From positions 19,677,798 through 19,741,797 of the forward strand of contig CM055113.1 in the NCBI GenBank assembly GCA_029204225.1: a stretch of 64,000 bases of DNA. The letters run 5' to 3'. The notes under the pieces were generated by a model. That model was not told the DNA's origin. It saw nothing but the letters and a program-made list of their open reading frames with translations, and did no database searches. This document shows, piece by piece, positions 46,045-56,992 of the stretch; position 1 is the stretch's first letter; every line of letters starts with the position of its first letter. Both the position numbers and the translations under genes were made by a program. The DNA is from Diphasiastrum complanatum. Taxonomy: Eukaryota; Streptophyta; Lycopodiopsida; Lycopodiales; Lycopodiaceae.

Positions 46045-49000
46045 TTGTATTATCAATGTTGGAAACTTGTGATAGCTGAGGAGCCTATTCCAACATCAGA
46101 ACCTGAGCTCAAGGACTATATCAAGAGAGGGGAAAGAGCACACAGAATCATCAACATCTTTGTGAAGAATAATGTTCTTCCTCTAATCAGGTCAGCCAAA
46201 GGGCCTAGGGAAGCATGGCACATTCTTTGTGCATTGTATGAAACACGAAATGTAGCTAGACTTCTCTACTTGAAGAACAAGTTGTCTTCCCTCAGGATGG
46301 ATTCAGAAGAGTCAATCACTAACCATCTTAGCAAGATCCAAGATTTTAGATACCAGCTTTCTGCAGTTGGAGAGGCTATTGCTGACAAAGATTGGTGTCA
46401 ATAGTTCTGAATAGCTTATCATATGCTTATTAGAACTTTGTTATGATGACATTTATGAGGGAACCTATGAAGAGGGATATGATCTCTTGTTAAAAGAGGT
46501 GATGAGGAGAGTTAATCTCTCCAGGAGGGACGATTTCCAAAAGCTTGCCTTTGCTTCTAAGAAGAAGCAACAGTCTGCCAAGGACAAGAAGAAAGGCAAA
46601 AACAAAGGAGCACCACAAGCACTTGAGCAAGGAATGGAGAAGTTGCAAGTGTCAGAAGCACAATCCTCCTCTACTACCTCTTCTACAGCTCGAAGGAAGG
46701 GGAATTGCAATTATTGTGTTAAGTATGGTCACTTTGCTTTTGAGTGCAAGAAGAAGTTTGGAGAGCAAAAGAAGGGCACAAAGATGTTGTAGAGAGTGTT
46801 GCAAGAGAGGAGCAAAATGACATAAGGCAAGTTGAGCTATTTTCTGTTGCATTGGCCTCACAAGCTACATCAGGTGGTTGGTACATTGACTCGGGAGCTT
46901 CAAAGCACATGACCCCTCATAGGGATTGGTTTAATACCTTTGTGGGGATTGGTGATCAACAAGAAGTGTGCCTAGGTGACAACTCAACACACAAGGTCAA
47001 GGGGAAGGGCACAGTTCCTATAAAGCTTCCATCAGGAGAAGTCAAAGTCATTAAGAATGTTTTATATGTACCAGGACTTGTTAAAAACCTTCTTTCAGTA
47101 GGAGCTATCACTCAACAAAATATGAAAGTTGAATTTGATGCTACTTCTTGTCTTGTATTGATTTGAGTGATAACATGAAGGTTGTGGACAAAGGATTGCA
47201 GGAAGATAATCTATACATATTGTACACTTCTATCCCTAGTCATCATGCTTATACTGCAAAAGGAGGTGATGTGGATAGGTTGTGGCACGAGAAGTATGGA
47301 CATCTTGGCTACGAGAGGTATGGACATCTTGGCTACCAAAGTATGCACGAGAGGTGATGTCGATAGGTTGTGGCACGAGAGATATGGACATCTTGGCTAC
47401 CAAAGTATGCAGGTGTTGAACCAGCATCATATGGTGGAGGAGCTTCTAGCCATTAAGCCAAGCTCTTCAGTGTGTGAGACTTGTGCTATGGGAAAGCAGC
47501 AAAGACAAAAGTTTCCCAAGGAAAGCACCATCAGGGTAGCAGGTATACTTGAATTGGTGCATTCAAATTTGTGAAGGCCAACCCAAACCAGATCTGCAGG
47601 CAAGCATATTACTTTATGACCTTCATTGATGACTTCTCACGCAAAATTTGGGTTTATTTCTTGAGACAAAAAACTGAAGCACTCAAGTATTTTGCACATT
47701 TCAAAGCTTTGGTAGAAAAGCAATCAGGAAAGAAGATAAAGATGCTCAGGTCAAATGGTGGTGGAGAGTACATTAGCACGGAATTTGTGGAATTTTGTTA
47801 AGCTAATGGAATCAAAAGGCAGCTTGCGGCTTCCCATACCCCTCAGCAAAATGGCGTAGCCAAGAGAAAGAACCGAACTATTGTGGAGTGTGCAAGGTGC
47901 ATGCTCAAGGCAAAGGGGTTGCCAACTCTTTTTGGGGCAAGGCAATGCACACATTGGTGTTTCTTTTGAATAGAAGTTCAACTAAGGCTGTGGAAGGCAA
48001 GACTCCAGGAGGCATTTAGCGGCATTAAGCTCAAGGAGGCCGCTTTGCGAGTGTTTGGCTGTATGGCGTATGCCCATGTTTCCAAGGATGACAAGAAAAA
48101 GCTAGATGCTAACAAAATGTATTTTCTTGGGATACAATGAGGAAGCGAAAGCCTACCGACTTATGATCTTACTAGCGGGAAGAGGATCATAAGTCCAGAT
48201 GTGATCTTTGATGAGGATCACTCACCTCGTGTGGAGGAACACGAGAAGGAGGGAACAAGTGAGCTTGTTCCAATACTTGATGCCAAGCATGATGAACCGC
48301 ATCTACATATTAAGGAGTCTCAGGATGATCATATGAGTGATCAAGAGGAGGAATTCGAGAAGGCTAAGAAGCGGAAGGAAAGGGGCAAAGTTGTTGAGTC
48401 CTATTCGCCATCTTCATCACCAACTACGAGGAAGAAGTTTCCCAAGTGGTATTGGCAACCTGTACAGGATGGTATGATATTGGATGAGGGAGATCTCAAA
48501 GGCGGCTTAAGCCCATCAGCATGGACACCAGGAGACAAACTTTGAGCTTATGACCACTATTTTGGATTCACAAGATCCGCATACATCCGTCGAGGCAGCA
48601 GATGAGAAGGTATGGCAACAAGCCATGCAAGAGGCGTATGACTCCATCCTCAAGAATGATACATGGGACTTGGTGAAGCTACCAAAAGGGAAGCGTCCTA
48701 TCGGGTGTGAATGTGTCTATAGGACCAAATACAAATCGGATGGGAGCATTAAAGAACATAAGGCAAGGTTAGTGGCCAAAGGCTATGCGCAGCAGGATGG
48801 CTTGGACTACGATGAGACGTTTGCACCTGTGGCTAAGATGACGTCTATCTAGATGGTCTTAGTATTGGCTGCATTCTATGATTGGGAGGTCCATCATATG
48901 GACGTAAAGAGTGCTTTTCTCAATGGACAGTTGGCTGAAAAGGTTTACATGGACCAGCCACAAGGCTTTGAGGCGAAGGGCAAGGGCAAGGAAACTATGG

Positions 49001-49869
49001 TATGCAACTTAAGAAGGCCTTATACGGTTTGAAACAGACACCCAACGCCTAATATAGTCATATAGACAACTATTTTGCCAAGGAGCATTTTAAAAAGAGT
49101 CGTTCGGATTGCAACTTGTATGTGAAGAAGGAAGATGGGAACACCGTCTCAATAGTTCTCTATGTGGATGACTTAGTCATCACGAGTAACAATGGGAAGC
49201 TGATCACAAAAGTGAAGGCTCATTTGTCAAATGAGTTTGAAATGAAAGATTTGGCTTTAATCCACTATTGCCTAGGTTTGGAGGTTTGGAGAAAGCAAAA
49301 TTGTGTGTTCATTTCGGAGGCAAATTATGCATGTGAAGTCTTGGAGAGGTTCAAGATGCAAGATTCAAAACCAGTCTCTACTCCCATTGATACCAGCAGC
49401 AAGCCATCTTGGGATGATGGCACTCCTTTCATGAATGAGACTCTTTATAGGCAACTAGCGGGCAGCCTGATTTATCTTACCACTTCGAGACCAGACATTT
49501 CCTATGCGGTTGGTGTGGCTAGCCAGTTTATGAGTTCCCCAACTGAGGCCCATTGGAAAGCAGCAAAGAGGGTACTTAGGTATGTCAAGGGGACTACCTG
49601 TTATGGAATAGAGTACACAGATGTCAGTGAGCTTCAGCTTGGAGGCTTCATTGATTCGGATTGGGCTGGTGATAGGGATGATCGGAAGTCAACAACGGGC
49701 TACACATTCAACCTTCGTTCTTGAGCCATTTCTTGGTGCAGCAAGAAGCAGCCCACCGTCACCTTATCATCCACAGGGGCTGAGTATCGAGCAGAGGCAA
49801 AGGCTACCTACGAGGCTATATGGCTTAGGAGGCTTCTTGGGGAGGTGCAGATCCCACAAAAAAGACCAT
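46045..49869 (+). pseudogene. Plus-strand Ty1/copia gag-pol, decayed
   Basis: Gag (46045-46404, then 46487-46792) ends with a zinc knuckle CNYCVKYGHFAFEC. Protease has YIDSGASKHMTP near 46880. The integrase zinc region (LWHEKYGHLGY, CETCAMGKQQ) is followed by a core in which all three catalytic acids are changed: HSN near 47562, RSNGGGEY near 47750 and GVAKRKN near 47855. RT retains VYMDQPQGF, LYVDDLVITS and HYCLGLEVWRK. RNase H has DSDWAGDRDDRKST and stops near 49869. There are many frame changes (near 46400, 46790, 47165, 47800, 48545, 48850, 49720). N-terminal Gag, leader and LTRs are not recognised. It lies antisense inside the U-box gene intron. Confidence 0.92.
47270..47410 (+). repeat. 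Short internal duplications in the integrase zinc region
   Basis: The block for RLWHE(K/R)YGHLGYQSM is repeated: TATGGACATCTTGGCTAC occurs three times (near 47296, 47320 and 47382) and GATAGGTTGTGGCACGAGA twice. The first and third zinc-ligand histidines are thus multiplied and the frame is disturbed. Confidence 0.85.
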
Positions 49870-50120
49870 GATTTTGGTCTTCGAGATGTTCACTTGTAAT
49901 CCCCATCTAACACAAAAAGCATGTAGATTGTCAGATGTCTCTGATGCCCCTCTCTAGTCAGTGATAATAGAGCCACATCATCAACATATGGTCATCAAAT
50001 ACCCCCAAAGGGTACAATCTAGACCACCACCACGGCAAATAACCTCCTTGAGCTCATCAATATGTAGCCCAACTAATGTAGGTGAAAGGGAACAGCCCAC
50101 CCAATTTCACTCCAATAGTG
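49862..50120 (-). pseudogene. LINE reverse transcriptase piece (inverted)
   Basis: The minus strand reads LHIDELKEVICRGGG, then in another frame YVDDVALLS, then ASETSDNLHAFC and GLQVNISKTKIMVF. This is the palm region of a non-LTR RT with its catalytic Y-V-D-D box. It starts directly where the copia RNase H at 49869 ends. Confidence 0.8.
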
Positions 50121-50152
50121 CTTACTGCTCAACATTGGATCTGAAATGCCCA

Positions 50153-50153
<1 letters not shown>

Positions 50154-50212
<59 letters not shown>
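50154..50212. repeat. TG then GA compound microsatellite
   Basis: About 19 TG units followed by about 10 GA units. Confidence 0.96.
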
Positions 50213-50388
50213 TTGAAACTTTAGATAATTTGTAAACCCAGGTGATATCCCTTATTGATGCCTAATCAAAATTCTAAAAAAAAAGCAACTATGAAAGAGA
50301 AACACATTGAATAAAAAGTAAATAAATATGGGCCATATTATGAAATGAAATACGCATTATTTTGGAATGGGCAACTATGATATATACA

Positions 50389-50416
50389 CATACATACATA
50401 CATACATACATACACA
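50389..50416. repeat. ACAT tetranucleotide microsatellite
   Basis: Six to seven CATA units, flanked by short TATA and ACAC runs. Confidence 0.9.
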
Positions 50417-50599
50417 CGTTTATGTGCGTGCTCATAAAATTACTCGTTTCGAAATGGAGTGCATTTCAAAATGGCATCTTGAATGCATCCCTTTTTGATA
50501 TGTGACCTAATAAAAAAGTTTTTGAAACACATAAGCTAAAACAAATTGGCCTGCGTTAATAAGAGGTTAAGACATGAAAAACCCATTCATACATAAAAA

Positions 50600-51353
50600 A
50601 AACTGCACCTAGGGCCTTCATGCAAGACGAGTTTTTCTTTGATGGTCAGCTTCTAGATGTAGTTTCATCCTATACCTATCTAGGGGTACTTTTTAGTGAC
50701 CCTTTTTAAGTATGAGACTTGCATCTTCAGCCTATCGGACTAGGGAAGGGCCATGCTCCCTGGTCCCGTCAGAGAGATTCTGCTTTAGGAGATACATTCA
50801 TGATGTTCCCAGTAAGTGCCACCATTTTGACATTATCGTCACTCCTACAGTACTCTATTCAGTTAAACAGACCTTACGTCCTCTAATTGAGCTAGAATAT
50901 CACGGCTACAAACCACCATGCTCTCTCAGATACTACAGGCTAAGCCTTTTGTTCTGCATCTAATCATCCACCACTAGTTGATGCCCTTTTTCAACTCATT
51001 GTGTATATCCAAAGAGCCTTGTCGCATCCTCCTAACAAATACACATACATGGTGATCACCTCTTCGATGCAGCTCCATAGTCACGGTTTCCATTCTTCTT
51101 GGTATTCACAGAAAGCCCTCCTTTTGCGCTCATTTGGCATCATTGTCTCCGACCTCCCAACAGGTACCCATGAGTATATGAGACAATCTATATATCGTGG
51201 TTCTCTTCAGCATACCTGGCAGGGACAGTTGGGCATCAAGATTCAATCGGAGTCACTTCTTAGAGCTAGATGCATCAGGCTTCCCAATTCAGAAATAGTA
51301 CTTCGATTATGGTTTATCATACTGCATGAGATTCACATTGGGACAGATCAAGG
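50600..51353 (+). pseudogene. LINE remnant, part before the LTR-element insertion
   Basis: Reads FFFDGQLLDVVSSYTYLGVLF and, in other frames, CHHFDIIVTPTVLYSV, the segment that follows the RT palm in non-LTR elements. Further fragments run to IHIGTDQ just before 51354. The protein continues on the far side of the inserted LTR element, at 55247. Frame shifts near 50705 and 50880 show that it was dead, or has died since. Confidence 0.8.
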
Positions 51354-52307
51354 TGTTGAAATATAAACCTAGTTAAATAAATAAAACATAGCACATGGTT
51401 TTATTTGGGGCCAAAGTTTTTAAGGCCCAAGTAAACTTAGGCAAAAAATTTTAGCACCAAACTCGTGGAGGGCCTTCTTGCATGATGATGCCACATACCC
51501 ACTTGAGTTTGGTAGCCCCCCCATGCACATGGGGGAGAACAAGTTAGTTTGCCACCTAGCTTAACATACATGAGTATTCTGACACTTGGCAATTGCATGC
51601 CAATGACTGTACATACTCAACTTCTATTTAATAGAGTCTCCACGAGTTGGAGAGTGGGTTGAATGGAATCATCTTCCATCTTCATCATTTTTCATTGTCT
51701 CCTTGATCTGAATACTTGTAGGAGGTCGCAGTTGGATCTGATCTGATCTTCTACATGTTTCTCCCTCTCCTCTCATTAGATTTCGTTGAGGACAGTTGCA
51801 TACTGATCCTTGGAGGAGGGCGCTACTATTCCTATGCTTTCTAGCTTCTATCAAAGTGTTTCCATGACCAGAACAGCCATCATTCAGATCTGATTGGCGC
51901 TGGATCTGATTTGCTTGTTCCTTCATTTCTCCTCAGTGGATTGTCAGAATTGAACAAAATCAATTGCACAAGATTTCTATTGCATAGGCTCTATCATTCC
52001 TTATGAGTAGAAGCAATTAGAAGTCAATCTGAATCTGATTTTTCCAGTGCATGGTCAGTGCAAGTCATTGCATGTTGTTGCATGAGCTTGCATGTCCCTT
52101 AAACATTCTTGCATGTCATTGCATGTTGTTGCATGAGCTTGCATGTTGCCTAAACGTTCTTGCATGTCAATGCATGTTGTTGCATGAGGTCTTTTAAGCC
52201 TCGAGGCAACTTGTGGGCTTATTAGATCCAAGATCCTCAAGCTTCCGCTAAACTTTGGTGTCTAGAATTGTGTTTTTTCATGCTCTAGGCTACCCAATTT
52301 TGCAGCA
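51354..52307 (+). repeat. 5' LTR of the gag-only element
   Basis: Contains a TATTTAATAG core-promoter-like motif near 51627 and a 51-bp tandem repeat (2.5 units, 52066-52190) built on TTGCATG phrases. Confidence 0.94.
52066..52190 (+). repeat. 51-bp tandem repeat in the 5' LTR
   Basis: Starts of the unit (CATTGCATGTTGTTGCATGA) fall at 52066, 52117 and 52168. The partner LTR has the same array at 54999-55123. Confidence 0.88.
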
Positions 52308-52308
52308 A

Positions 52309-52320
52309 TGGTATCAGAGC
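52309..52320 (+). other. Primer-binding site TGGTATCAGAGC
   Basis: One base after the LTR end; same Met-tRNA type as the copia elements. Confidence 0.92.
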
Positions 52321-52375
52321 TTTAGGCTCTATATTTTTCTTGCTTGGTTACTTGTGTCAATTCATTATTCTCATC

Positions 52376-53653
52376 ATGGCTCAAACTGTTTATCTAGAAT
52401 CCTCTTCAAACTATCATGCATGGGTTAGAGAGATAGAATATCAACTCCGGCAACATCCAAGGTGTTGGGAAATAGCTACTAAGTTATATCCTGAACCAAC
52501 TCTAATGGATGGTAATAAAGTTGAGTGTGATCAGTGGAGGATTGCTAATAGCAAGGCTATTGGCATAATAGGCTTATCTCTATCCTTGAAGATAAGACTT
52601 GCATATCCAAGTATGAATAAAGCTTGTGATCTTATTGATGCTATCACGACAGATTTTGAACATCCTTCTCTTCAAGACATCTGTTTTTTCACTGATCAAC
52701 TTTATGCTCATAGATGGACAGGAGAAGATCATGTAAGTGATTACATTGAGTCTTTGGAAAAGTTGTTTCTTCATTTAGAATTTGCAGGACCTGAGCATGT
52801 AATTTCGGAGAAGAAAAAGCTAATTATCATGTTGAGAGGTCTTCCAGTCTCTTACAAGAATTTCAAGACATCTATCACCATGCAGGCATATATGACTTAT
52901 GAAAAAGCCAAAGTAGCTTTACTTCGAGAGGAGCTGATGAGAGAAGAGGAGTTCCATATTCATGATGACACAACTAAAGCTAAAGGATCCAAGCAAAAGG
53001 AGGATTCTCTGCACTAGGCGTATTATGCAAGCCAGAAGCAGAACAACAAACAGAATGGCAAGGGCAAGGACAACAAATGTCAACACTGTGGTAAAGTTGG
53101 ACATTCTAAAAATTCTTGTTTCTTCAATCCTTGTATCTCTTGTAAATTTTGTAAGAAGAGAGGACATGTAGCAGCATTTTGTGACAAGAGGCCACAAGAT
53201 AGCTTAAAAAATGCTTTCAAAGGTAAACAGCAAGAAACAGAAACACGTGCAGTTACAGATGTAGCTGATAGAAGCAGACAACCAGGAAAGAGCTTTTCAG
53301 ATGAGAAGCCCGAGTGTTCTTATCATCAAGAACCTGAATACAACTGTGCCTATGGTGCACAAACCTCCACCAAGTGCATGCAGAATGATACTGAGAAATC
53401 AGTGTCTATGTATGTGCCTATGAATTTGTCTCCCACTGTGGAGAAATATTGCATGCAGGATTTTGAAGACCTGCAACTACCTTCTATAATGAAGGAAATG
53501 ATTCCAGAAGCTCACCTTGAGGGAGAGTTTCAACAAACTATTGATGAATTTTTGTCTTGTCTAGTGCAAGATGAAAACCGGTTTAGAATAGCAGATGTCG
53601 ACAAGCCAAGTTACCATGAACAAGTAATCTTGGACTTAAAAATGCCTTGCTAG
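52376..53653 (+). pseudogene. Gag-like protein with one in-frame TAG
   Basis: The start is the ATG at 52376 (MAQTVYLESSSNYHAW), not the upstream TTG. The frame runs 213 codons to a TAG at 53015-53017 and then stays open, in the same frame, to 53653. The first part is an alpha-helical copia-type Gag (for example FFTDQLYAHRWTG, MLRGLPVSYKNFKTS). After the TAG come two zinc knuckles, CQHCGKVGHSKNSC and CKFCKKRGHVAAFC, then low-complexity polar sequence. A run of A near 53638-53643 appears to have lost or gained a base, since shifting frame there joins the reading NALLEHDPF to the ORF at 53647-54177. With both lesions counted the ancestral product would be about 600 residues. The TAG is not in the known CARYYA readthrough context. 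It may be a simple mutation. Confidence 0.85.
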
Positions 53654-54177
53654 AACATGATCCTTTCTTGCAGGTGCAAACAGATGCTAGTGTAATTCAA
53701 CTAGTGATGCAGCCAAGTAAGGATGTAGATTGCCAAGAACCAGTGTCAGAGCCAAAGAGAGTTCCTGAGATGACAATTCCTGAGCCAGTACCTAAGTTGC
53801 ATGTGGCAGCATCCGAAAGTGCTGAGATCCGAATGTTGGAGCCTTTGCATCAACAATCATTTATGGAAGATGCCTCATTTACTTTGGTTGGGCACTGTCC
53901 CGACACTACTTTTGACTTCCTATATCTACAGATGGTGCATACAGATCCTTTCGACACATGGCAGGATGCAGATGAAGAGCAGTCCAATTTGCCAGCCACA
54001 TTGTTACCTGGTTCTATGTTCCAGAATGCCAGTTTGTTGCAGCTTGCAACAGTCCCCCTACATCAGCAATATACAAAGACATTTTATAACGTCTCAAGTA
54101 AGCCAGCAAGGACAATGGATGACTTACAACCATTTCCAAGAATGGGTTTTGGCTATATATTCTTACCATGCATATAA
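53647..54177 (+). pseudogene. C-terminal part of the gag-only element protein
   Basis: 177 codons open in the -1 frame relative to the upstream ORF, with no start codon of its own at the beginning (the first codon is TTG). It is acidic and proline-rich (PEMTIPEPVPKLHVA, DTWQDADEEQSN) with no known domain. It ends about 110 bp before the purine tract. Most simply it is the frameshifted tail of the Gag-like protein. Confidence 0.7.
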
Positions 54178-54278
54178 TCCAAGCCCAGAGAGGAAATTAT
54201 TGCACTCTCGAAACATGTGAAGTTCAGCATGAAAACAAATTTTGTGAGAAGCTTTAGGTGTTATTTATTTAACGGGTT

Positions 54279-54289
54279 TAAGGGGGAGT
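54279..54289 (+). other. Polypurine tract of the gag-only element
   Basis: AAGGGGGAG directly before the 3' LTR start. Confidence 0.85.
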
Positions 54290-55241
54290 TGTTGAAATAT
54301 AAACCTAGTTAAATAAATAAAACATAGCACATGGTTTTATTTGGGGCCAAAGTTTTTAAGGCCCAAGTAAACTTAGGCAAAAAATTTTAGCACCAAACTC
54401 GTGGAGGGCCTTCTTGCATGATGATGCCACATACCCACTTGAGTTTGGTAGACCCCCCATGCACATGTGCATGGGGGAGAACAAGCTAGTTTGCCACCTA
54501 GCTTAGCATGCATGAGTATTCTGACACTTGGCCAGTGATTGTACATACTCAAATTCTATTTAATAGAGTCTCCACGAGTTGGAGAGTGTGTTGAATGGAA
54601 TCATCTTCCATCTTCATCATTTTTCATTGTCTCCTTGATCTGAATACTTGTAGGAGGTCGCAGTTGGATCTAATCTGATCTTCTACATGTTTCTCCCTCT
54701 CCTCTCATCAGATTTCGCTGAGGATAGTTGCATACTAATCCTTGGAGGAGGACGCTACTATTCCTATGCTTTCTAGCTTCTATCAAAGTGTTTCCATGAC
54801 CAGAACAGCCATCATTCAGATCTGATTGGGCGCTGGATTTGATTTGCTTGTTCCTTCATTTCTCCTCAGTGGATTGTCAGAATTGAACAAAATCAATTGC
54901 CCAAGATTTCTATTGCATAGGCTCTATCATTCCTTATGAGTAGAAGCAATTAGAAGTCAATCTGAATCTGATTTTTCCAGTGCATGGTCAGTGCAAGTCA
55001 TTGCATGTTGTTGCATGAGCTTGCATGTCCCTTAAACATTCTTGCATGTCATTGCATGTTGTTGCATGAGCTTGCATGTTGCTTAAACGTTCTTGCATGT
55101 CAATGCATGTTGTTGCATGAGGTCTTTTAAGCCTCGAGGCAACTTGTGGGCTTATTAGATCCAAGATCCTCAAGCTTCCGCTAAACTTTGGTGTCTAGAA
55201 TTGTGTTTTTTCATGCTCTAGGCTACCCTGATTTTGCAGCA
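54290..55241 (+). repeat. 3' LTR of the gag-only element
   Basis: Pairs with 51354-52307. Ends at GCAGCA before the duplication CAAGG. Confidence 0.94.
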
Positions 55242-55246
55242 CAAGG

Positions 55247-55640
55247 TATCTTCACATCAGCTTGAGGTTGAGACAGGGCACTTCTACGGGTATCCCACGT
55301 GAGGATAGAATATGTCGGATATGTTCATTGGGGGAGGGAGATTGAGATTGAAGAGCATTTCATTTTTTAATTTGCAGTAATACAAAATATGTGGTCAATA
55401 TTATTGCTTAACCAGAGACCCACCCACCACTTAATGTTCTCTCATGAACCTTGGTGTGTGGTCCTTATGCTAGATGAGATGTCCCTGATGCGAAGAGTTT
55501 TGGAACAGGATCAGCCAAATACTCGAGATACTAGCCTCAAAGTACATCTCCAGGAGGAGAGTTCGTACAAACTCAGAGTTGAGCATGAGGATACTCCTAT
55601 TCTTATGAGAAATCGACATCATGATCAATGACTGTGTAGA
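55247..55640 (+). pseudogene. LINE remnant, part after the LTR-element insertion
   Basis: The frame gives TGIPREDRICRICS… and IEIEEHFIF, the zinc-knuckle-like C-terminal segment typical of plant non-LTR elements, which carries on from the piece ending at 51353. This confirms that 51354-55246 is a later insertion. Confidence 0.78.
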
Positions 55641-55670
55641 GCACATCACTTCCTTGCTGCCTCCAGGGGT

Positions 55671-55738
55671 ACCATGAGGGCTTAGTGGAGCAGGATCATA
55701 TGTTACCATGAGGGCTTAGTGGAGCAGGATCTTCTCAA
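55671..55738. repeat. 34-bp tandem duplication
   Basis: ACCATGAGGGCTTAGTGGAG occurs at 55671 and 55705. Confidence 0.88.
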
Positions 55739-56851
55739 ACCTTTTGCTACAAGAATTTTCCAGTATCTAGATTCTAAATTATTTGCCATATGATGTGTGT
55801 CGTTTCCCCGTATCCCATTTCTCGTTTCCCATTTCCCAAGGGGGCTGCATTTCCTGGGTGGGAAACGTTTCCCAAAACTATGTCCTGGATAAAGATCTCA
55901 CATTTACACAAGTCATGGAAAGGAAAGAGGCTGTGCATAAAGCAAAGGATAGAAGGAGACGCCTAATATACATGGACGGTAATATCCATTTTGTTGAAGC
56001 TAAACATTCAGTTGAAACAAAATAGATATATTAATTTGGACTTGAGTTTTGAGTTAGATTAGAGTTTTGAGTTTGAGTTTGAAATGTCCAGTTGACCTTG
56101 TAAATGGCTACGTTTTTTCGGGCATAGTTGATAGTTTTAATTTTTAGCTAATCGACGGCACTGTTCGGTCTAATTTCCATCTTAGTTCAATGTATCAGAT
56201 TGTGATCCCTGTTAGAGTCTTAGAGGTCATACGCTCTATCAATATGAGTACTTCAGTATTTGATCAGTACTTCAGAGAGGTCACCTCATTCACTTTGAAT
56301 GACCAAACCATACTCATACCAAGATTTGATCTTGTGTAATCTAAAAAACATGTCAAACCGATTCAAAAGAAGGTTATAACATTATAGAAATATGTAAGAA
56401 CCCAAATAAAAAGTAGCCTTCTAAACCAACTCTTTCCACAACAAGATGTAGTATATCAGGGAAAGTTAAGTTGCAGCTTTTTCACTAAAGCTTCAAATTA
56501 AGTAGGATGAGAACATGACTTTTCATTGAAGCTTCACATCAAGTAGGATAAGGAGAACATGATGAAGTCCAAATTTGATCAATTTCTTTATATGAGCAAA
56601 TTTTCCCAAGAATGAACTACATGATTTGATAGAAAAATGACAGAAAGATTGGATAACAATGATTCATATTCACTGTCGACTCAAATAGTCAACAAAGCCA
56701 TGTATCCTTGCAGCGAAAGCATATTCCCTCTCTCTAAGAATGCTCATAGAATCGGAATTTTGCTTCTAGAACATTCATCAACAAAACATCAAAGACGCCA
56801 CTCACAATATTGTAAACAAATCCATACATTTAGTCATCAGAAAATGCTTAC
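55739..56851. other. Intron sequence without recognised features
   Basis: No known domain. A TTTCCCATTTCCC run lies near 55825-55840. Confidence 0.4.
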
Positions 56852-56992
56852 CCACGAGCAACTCGTTCTTTATATTCAATGATCTGTCCCCTTAAAATAT
56901 GATTAGGTCGCAAGGTTTTATCAACTCCAGTTCCATCACCTCCAGGAGGAGGCGGCAACACCTCTCCAGTTATAGGACTAGTATCATGTGTC
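56852..56992 (-). CDS. U-box protein gene, second recognised exon
   Basis: 141 bp bounded by acceptor TGTGCAG-GACAC and donor GTGG-GTAAGC. Its first base completes the Lys codon left by the exon at 61389, and the reading continues THDTSPITGEVLPPPP and then DKTLRPNHILRGQIIEYKER. This is the second half of a U-box: H-D-T-S-P-I-T-G followed by L-R-P-N-H. Insertion of about ten residues (PPPPGGDGTG) between these two motifs makes the loop longer than usual. Splice phase and domain continuity together make this exon secure. Confidence 0.93.

Larger units (their letters stand above)
51354..55241 (+). mobile_element. Non-autonomous LTR retrotransposon carrying gag only
   Basis: LTRs of 954 bp (51354-52307) and 952 bp (54290-55241) begin TGTTGAAAT and end GCAGCA, and are flanked by the duplication CAAGG (51349-51353 and 55242-55246). 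A primer site lies at 52309-52320 and a purine tract before 54290. The inner 2 kb encode a Gag-like protein with two zinc knuckles and an acidic tail; there is no protease, integrase or RT. The two LTRs differ by roughly 2% plus small indels. It inserted into a LINE remnant. Such gag-only elements rely on enzymes from a partner, here unknown. Confidence 0.93.
45545..56851 (-). other. Intron of the U-box gene, about 11.3 kb, packed with transposons
   Basis: Bounded by the donor GG-GTAAGC at the 56852 side and the acceptor TTTTAG-G at the 45544 side. It contains a plus-strand copia pseudogene, LINE pieces, a non-autonomous LTR element and several microsatellites. Confidence 0.7.

Noticed and set aside
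52066-52190. Array of spaced repeats as a possible CRISPR-like structure
   Set aside because: It is a 51-bp tandem repeat within an LTR, present in both LTRs, in a plant genome; there are no unique spacers.
52340-52375. Upstream TTG start for the gag-only protein
   Set aside because: The first ATG (52376) gives the typical short MAQ… start, and non-ATG initiation is not needed.
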